Positions 5,491-10,799 of a stretch of DNA of 10,799 nucleotides are shown one piece after another. The stretch comes from JAGNLA01 sp964472265 (lineage in GTDB: Bacteria > Caldisericota > Caldisericia > JAAYUI01): the NCBI GenBank assembly GCA_964472265.1, contig CAYYJO010000070.1, positions 1 through 10,799 of the forward strand. Reading direction: 5' to 3'. The position numbers and the translations under genes were made by a program. Every line of letters starts with the position of its first letter. Within the stretch, counting starts at the first letter, position 1. Under the pieces are notes generated by a model that saw only the letters and a list, made by a program, of their open reading frames with translations, did no database searches and had not been told where the DNA came from.

Positions 5491-8400
5491 ATGAAGAAAA
5501 TTGTAACCTTGTTCGTTGTCGCACTCATGATTCTTTCAGTTGGTGTGGGAACAACCCGTGCACAGACTGTCAAGGATCTCTCAACCGGCCGCAACGCCAC
5601 ATACATAGCCACAAGGTTCGCACCTGTTGGCTACAATTGGGCAGGCCCGGTTCTTTATGCTGACAGGACAAAAAACTTCGAAATCAATGGCACCTATTCA
5701 GGATGGGGCCGCGAGGGTTTCAGAATGCCGGCATGCACGGACGACCCGCTCACTGGCGCAGTCAGAAGGCCGACAGCAAACTCCCCGCTCTATAACGTTC
5801 CAGCCACATCAGCCACGGATTCGGAGCCGCGTTTCTGGACAATGTTCTATCTCACCGTCGATCCAAACGGCGGCGATTCCCAGGAATACGATCCGATGTA
5901 TGCCGTTCTGGATAACTACGGCAACCTGTGGTTCGACAAGGATGGATATTTCAACGACTGCAGATACTACGCCTACTCGGATCCATCAGACCCGTACTAC
6001 AGACTGGACGATCTGTCACTCTTCGATGACTGTGCAAGGAACCCGAAGGGAACAGTTGACCCAATCACCTCAAACAACACACAGGGACCATACCCGATTA
6101 TGCCAACCACCGAAACCGGAGCAGTCAATCCAGGTTACGTGGACTTCTTCGTCTCAACCCCGAATGCCTCAGGCGCCTATGGCACCTCAGGCATGGGATC
6201 AACCCCGATGTGGATGATGGCACTCGACACCTTTGAAAAAGAGAGAGACGTCGATGGCAATATCACCACAAAGCCGGCAAAGAGAATGTTTAGAATCGGT
6301 TGGATCGACATGGTCGACTTCCCAATCTACAACGGCGGAGCATCACCGTGGGATTACGGAATCGGCGCATCACAGGCTCCAACAATCGTTGGCGGATCAC
6401 ACAATCAGGAATCATGGGCCACAACCGCTTCATACTGGGATGTTGAAACCAACTCCTGGGGTCACAGATATGATGACTGGGACTACAACATGCAGCTCTA
6501 CAGATTCCGCGACGGTATTGGTGGTAACGCCGAAATAGGAGAAGACTCTCAATTCTTCTCAACTTACTGGGATGATTTCTTCCAGTGGGGCGAAGAATGG
6601 CACACAGAAAATATTCTGGCAAACGGTCTGTATGATCCTGGCGAATGGATTTACCGCGGTGGACGCAATAGAGTTGGCCAGACACAGAGTGCAGCAGTCA
6701 GAAACTTTGTTTGGGGCTATGAACCGCTTGCCGGTCAGCTCGAAGATGATGGCTGGGGCGACCAGAGACTCACACCGGTTTCAGTCCATGTCAAGAGTGC
6801 TACAGGCGATGGCGTAACATATAACTATGCACCAGGCACCTCACCGATCGACCACGCAATCGCTCCTGCATCACTTGGCATCTGGAATCCTGGAGACGAT
6901 TTTGATATCGGCCTCATGAACAGGGTTGACAACAGACTCGATCCGAACCCAACATCAGCTGGAAGACCGGTTGTGAAATTTGTTCTCAGCCAGTCAAACT
7001 TCGGCGTTCCAGTTCCAGCACTCACTCCGACCCAGGGCGACGAACTCCACACAGACAACATTTCATCAAGAACAGTCGGCGCACTCCGTCAGGCAATCTA
7101 CGATCCGTACGAACATATATATGTAAAGTCCTACAGAGACACCACAGCAGGCCGCGTTCCAAACACACTTTCAAGAGTTGAATACGGCGATCTCAGATAC
7201 ACAAACGTAAACAGCAACGCACACCCATGGGCAATTCAGGGATTCCAGGGAACCGACAAGTCAAAGCTTGGCGGACTTTGGATCGGTGACGTGCTCGTCA
7301 TGGCGGAAACCCTCACAGCCGTTTGCAACGACAAAGACTTCTACAATCTCTCAGTCGAAACAGACATCTGGGAAGGCATGATTCCGTCACAGACAACAGC
7401 AGTGCTCAGATCACAGGTTGGCGAAGTGCTCGAAAGGGCGCAGGTTGTCAACAAGAGCACAGTTGTTGGCCCGACAGGCAATTCATTCGCAGTCCCAGCA
7501 ACAACATTCATGGATGTCTATATCCGTTCGAGGCAGTACCTTGGCGTTGAGCTCTTCTTCGACAGCGGAAAAGACAACAACCTTGGCGTTCAGCATTTCA
7601 CCAACAACTCTGGCAAGCTTCCAGACACCGAAAGACTCTATTCAAATAACCTTTCAGATGACTACAGGCCAGGTAAAACCGGTGAGCAGATCCTCGGTAT
7701 TCAGGATGCAAACGCTGGCCTCATCAACTTCACAAGCAGAGGCGATGCTGACAGCTCAATCGATTATTACATGAGGGGACCAAACGGCAAGGATGCCGGC
7801 AGAAAGCTCACAAGGCTCGACACCCTCACAAACCCGACGGTTAAATATCTCAACCCAATCACAAACACTGGCATGTACGGATGCGGCATGGTTATTTATG
7901 CCGACATGAACAACAACAACGAAATCGACCAGGGTGATGTCCGTCTGACAAAGGGCACCTTCAACAGAAGCGGCACAATCATTACTTACGACGCCGGCAC
8001 AACAGTAAACCTTGGCGATGTCGATGTTAACGCATGGCCAGCAGGCACTGACCTGACAACTTTTGTACCAAGAATGCTTGGCACAGGTGAGTATCAGTAC
8101 TGCATGTTCTATGACGATTTCCATCCAGACAAAAACAACCCGGGCGCAATAATTCCTCCGAACAACACATATGACCCAGGCGAAATCATTTATGACACCA
8201 ACTGGTACGTTCTCAGTGGTGGAGCCGGTGGCGTAAACACGTTCCCGGCATATGTCCAGCCAGGATTTGTCAGAATGACAGATGGTTGGGTTGGCGACAC
8301 TTATTATGACTGTGGATCAATTGTTCCACCGTACGACTTCTGGCTTTATCCGTCAACAACATACGGTGTTACAACCGGTCTCAACTGCGACGCAAGATTC

Positions 8401-10799
8401 CTTGACTGGGAAGTCATTCCTGGTGACATCAAGCTCGACGTCAAGATCGACAAACCACTGATGGTCGAACAGACCTCCGATATCGTTGTAACAGTTAACC
8501 CGCCACCAAAGAAAGGTTACTGGAAGGATGCCGGAGACCATCAGACATGGATTCCAGACGAACTTGTCTACGTTATCATGAGAGAGCCAGGCGGAGTCGC
8601 ACTGGGCAAATCAGACACAAACATGTGGCTTCAGTACAAGGTTCTCACAGCAGATTCACCAACAGCAACATTTACAGTAACACCATACAGAGGTTCATGC
8701 TCACCGCTGCGCTTCCAGGAAAGTGAAGCACAGACAGACGCAATGAAGCTTCGTATCCAGGCGTTCAAGGCAACATCAGGCGTATTCCCGAACAAGGTGC
8801 TCAGAGGCGAGACAATCATGGCTCCACCAGACCAGCACAGGGGATTCCAGGATGTCAACATTGCAGGAAACAACCGTCTTGAAACGCGCCACTTCTATCG
8901 CGACCTGTTCTACACAGGCGACTGGCGCTACATTCTCAACAGGGGCAACCACTGGGGCAAGAAACTCATAAATCAGGTATCCGGATTCAAAGTCCCAGGA
9001 TTCTTCATGCAGGACAGCCAGAATGCTGGACAGGATCTCATTCCGTCTCCACCAATGCCGGCAATGCTTGCAGAGCAGTATGACTGCTTCGGTGAAGTAT
9101 CATTCGAAGTCTCACCGGAACCAATCAACATTGAACCGAACGTTGCATGTATCACAACCCTTGACCAGAGATTCCCGAACATGACACTTACCCTCAAGAA
9201 CTGGGACAACCCCAACGATGTAAACGATCCGCACGGCGTAACATTCTCAGTCCCTGGAACAGACTCAAAACTCATCGCAACATACAACGCACATGGCGGC
9301 GGAGTTGACTGGCTCGGAGTTGCAGAGCTTGCAAACCCGACAAATGGCGAAAAGATCATCTTCCAGGCCAACATCGATGGCACTTACGAATACTGGTACT
9401 GGTATGAACCACTCAACACAGATCCAGACCTTGGCCCACAGGTACCAAATGCAATCGATCCAAACGACGTTATCATTGGACAGCCGTGGAATGGCTCATT
9501 CCCAATCCAGTGCAATGAAACAATCAACAGGCCAGGCATCTACGTTGACAGCAGATCAAGCTGGGAAGACGCAGATTGCTCAGCCCAGGTTGCAAAGACC
9601 TGCATAAGCATGAACTACCCAGTCGGCATGAAAGAACTCGGTGACGTCACCGGTCTTGCCGGCAGACCAGAAGCATCAGACAGATTCGGCGCATTTGACG
9701 GCGGATTTGGCTGGATCACCTCCTACGGTGTTCCAACATACGTAACACCATACGGCGACCTTACACAGAACGATCCGGGCGGAACATGCCAGATCGCTGT
9801 CGATCCAAAAGATGGACAGACACACATGCAGATCTACGTTTATCTGCAGAGAGCACTCTTTGACTACAACTCAACAATTTCACACCCTGTCACCGGTTCA
9901 CCGTACTTTAGGTATGATGAGCCGACAGGAGAGCCAGTGCTCAACCCAGCACCACTCAACCTCGGCACAACCGTTGACGGAATCGACTATGCCGGTGCAG
10001 TAGACCTCAAGGTTTATCCACCAGATCCATACGTCAACTTCGCAGAATGGCTCATCGTCGACAAGGGTCTCATGTATTCACAGACCAACTACACAGCCGG
10101 TCAGAACTCAAACCCACCGCTCTCACAGCTCCCGCCACCGGCACCACAGATTCAGGCTCCGTACTGGCCAATCCTTCGCACCTCGCACGGCGGTTTCCGC
10201 TGCTATCCTGGTGGTCAGACACACACAGGCCGTGTTCTTGGCCAGAACTTCAACCAGCTCGGTGGAGCATTCGGTTGGAACTCTTACCCGGCAATCTGGT
10301 CGGAAGACACTCAGAGAGACATCAAAGCCGAGAGATTCTATAAGCTCGGAACTGAATTCTTCCCACTCACAGATTACGGCATCTACTTCATCCTCAAAGA
10401 CGGTGAAGGAAATCACCTCAGCTTCAATGCAACTGAAATCGACAGAAAGATCAAGAGAGTCGAAATCGTTGGACCATACGCAAGACCAAAAATAACAGAC
10501 ACAACAACAAATTCAGTTGTAACCAACTACTCATACAATGGACTCACAAACGTACCAATCAACTACGACTACTCAGGCAAGCTCGTCATAGACGAAACCA
10601 ACTGGAAGTATTACGAATTCTCACCAGGCGTTGACTACCTCAACAAGTCAGTCCTTGGAAACGTCAACTACGGCACATGGCAGAACAGACTCATCAAGAG
10701 AACACAGAGACTCAACTACTGCTCACTCAACAACGTGTTCGTAATCGACGAAATCATTCCGTGGAACTACGGAAAGATCTATCTCTATGTCACCCTTTC
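5491..10799 (+). CDS. giant secreted surface protein, uncharacterised, 3'-truncated by window
   Basis: One reading frame runs without a stop from the ATG at 5491 to the window end: 1769 complete codons, roughly 195 kDa, with the C-terminus missing. The start has a strong AAAGGAG. Residues 1-24 are a Sec signal peptide (MKKIVTLFVVALMILSVGVG core, cleavage after TRA-24); no lipobox follows. The mature protein is rich in Asn, Asp, Gly, Thr, Pro, Tyr and Trp, with 17 scattered Cys. Visible modules are: a YDPGEWIYRG motif at 381-390, a Ca-loop-like DMNNNNEIDQGD at 805-816, a second YDPGEIIYD at 894-902, a beta-sandwich-like segment at about 980-1110 (VTVNPPPKKG; ATFTVTPYRG), another at about 1203-1310, and a Pro-rich linker at 1541-1560. 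I cannot assign a family; no SLH, LPxTG or autotransporter feature is seen so far. Codon bias matches the 1426 lipoprotein. A structural surface-layer or adhesin-like role is an inference. Confidence 0.9.
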   Translation, partial: MKKIVTLFVVALMILSVGVGTTRAQTVKDLSTGRNATYIATRFAPVGYNWAGPVLYADRTKNFEINGTYSGWGREGFRMPACTDDPLTGAVRRPTANSPLYNVPATSATDSEPRFWTMFYLTVDPNGGDSQEYDPMYAVLDNYGNLWFDKDGYFNDCRYYAYSDPSDPYYRLDDLSLFDDCARNPKGTVDPITSNNTQGPYPIMPTTETGAVNPGYVDFFVSTPNASGAYGTSGMGSTPMWMMALDTFEKERDVDGNITTKPAKRMFRIGWIDMVDFPIYNGGASPWDYGIGASQAPTIVGGSHNQESWATTASYWDVETNSWGHRYDDWDYNMQLYRFRDGIGGNAEIGEDSQFFSTYWDDFFQWGEEWHTENILANGLYDPGEWIYRGGRNRVGQTQSAAVRNFVWGYEPLAGQLEDDGWGDQRLTPVSVHVKSATGDGVTYNYAPGTSPIDHAIAPASLGIWNPGDDFDIGLMNRVDNRLDPNPTSAGRPVVKFVLSQSNFGVPVPALTPTQGDELHTDNISSRTVGALRQAIYDPYEHIYVKSYRDTTAGRVPNTLSRVEYGDLRYTNVNSNAHPWAIQGFQGTDKSKLGGLWIGDVLVMAETLTAVCNDKDFYNLSVETDIWEGMIPSQTTAVLRSQVGEVLERAQVVNKSTVVGPTGNSFAVPATTFMDVYIRSRQYLGVELFFDSGKDNNLGVQHFTNNSGKLPDTERLYSNNLSDDYRPGKTGEQILGIQDANAGLINFTSRGDADSSIDYYMRGPNGKDAGRKLTRLDTLTNPTVKYLNPITNTGMYGCGMVIYADMNNNNEIDQGDVRLTKGTFNRSGTIITYDAGTTVNLGDVDVNAWPAGTDLTTFVPRMLGTGEYQYCMFYDDFHPDKNNPGAIIPPNNTYDPGEIIYDTNWYVLSGGAGGVNTFPAYVQPGFVRMTDGWVGDTYYDCGSIVPPYDFWLYPSTTYGVTTGLNCDARFLDWEVIPGDIKLDVKIDKPLMVEQTSDIVVTVNPPPKKGYWKDAGDHQTWIPDELVYVIMREPGGVALGKSDTNMWLQYKVLTADSPTATFTVTPYRGSCSPLRFQESEAQTDAMKLRIQAFKATSGVFPNKVLRGETIMAPPDQHRGFQDVNIAGNNRLETRHFYRDLFYTGDWRYILNRGNHWGKKLINQVSGFKVPGFFMQDSQNAGQDLIPSPPMPAMLAEQYDCFGEVSFEVSPEPINIEPNVACITTLDQRFPNMTLTLKNWDNPNDVNDPHGVTFSVPGTDSKLIATYNAHGGGVDWLGVAELANPTNGEKIIFQANIDGTYEYWYWYEPLNTDPDLGPQVPNAIDPNDVIIGQPWNGSFPIQCNETINRPGIYVDSRSSWEDADCSAQVAKTCISMNYPVGMKELGDVTGLAGRPEASDRFGAFDGGFGWITSYGVPTYVTPYGDLTQNDPGGTCQIAVDPKDGQTHMQIYVYLQRALFDYNSTISHPVTGSPYFRYDEPTGEPVLNPAPLNLGTTVDGIDYAGAVDLKVYPPDPYVNFAEWLIVDKGLMYSQTNYTAGQNSNPPLSQLPPPAPQIQAPYWPILRTSHGGFRCYPGGQTHTGRVLGQNFNQLGGAFGWNSYPAIWSEDTQRDIKAERFYKLGTEFFPLTDYGIYFILKDGEGNHLSFNATEIDRKIKRVEIVGPYARPKITDTTTNSVVTNYSYNGLTNVPINYDYSGKLVIDETNWKYYEFSPGVDYLNKSVLGNVNYGTWQNRLIKRTQRLNYCSLNNVFVIDEIIPWNYGKIYLYVTL

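Noticed and set aside
5358..5612. 84-codon minus-strand open frame across the leader and the giant gene start
   Set aside because: It overlaps the signal-peptide coding region and leader antisense, has no convincing ribosome site or recognisable domain.
5627..6217. 196-codon plus-strand open frame inside the giant gene, and similar ones at 6233-6538, 7418-7774 and 9293-9607
   Set aside because: They lie in other frames of a single uninterrupted gene, are Thr/Gln/Ser/Arg-rich as expected from frame-shifted ACA/CCA/TCA codons, and lack ribosome sites.
8973..9383. 136-codon minus-strand open frame, and the one at 7756-8124
   Set aside because: Antisense shadows of the giant gene without start signals.

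Overview
The window looks like bacterial chromosome. It has a tRNA with an encoded CCA end, Shine-Dalgarno-led genes, sigma70-type promoters, intrinsic terminators and three lipoproteins with type II signal peptides. I cannot assign a phylum from the sequence. The lipoproteins, plus an Ala/Glu-poor, Asn/Asp/Thr/aromatic-rich secreted giant, suggest a bacterium with an elaborate cell surface.

Layout. Positions 1-51 are the 3' end of a tRNA-Ser. An orphan Imm-5-like immunity protein gene follows (132-662). Next comes a PsbP-like lipoprotein (787-1329) with its own promoter. A larger lipoprotein (1426-2505) follows, driven by a near-perfect sigma70 promoter. It is joined by a GTGA start/stop overlap to a second PsbP-like lipoprotein (2502-3053), which in turn overlaps by ATGA a cytoplasmic protein of uncertain function (3050-3691). 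A strong intrinsic terminator hairpin (2524-2551) lies inside the first codons of the 2502-3053 gene, so the two downstream genes probably depend on translation-coupled readthrough. A bidirectional terminator (3706-3734) separates this run from serS on the minus strand (3751-5028).

A gene-free stretch of about 460 bases (5029-5490) holds the serS promoter on one strand. On the other it holds a candidate promoter and a roughly 280-nt leader with several hairpins. This leader precedes a very large gene starting at 5491 that stays open to the last base of the window (at least 1769 codons). It encodes a Sec-secreted protein with aromatic-rich, beta-sandwich-like segments and Ca-binding-like motifs, and is unlike any family I can name with confidence.

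The giant gene and the 1426-2505 lipoprotein share a marked codon preference (CTC, ACA, CCA, TCA, GCA, GGC, ATC) and strong ribosome binding sites. Both are therefore probably abundant envelope or surface proteins. The most novel material is the giant protein with its leader, and the terminator-in-signal-peptide arrangement.
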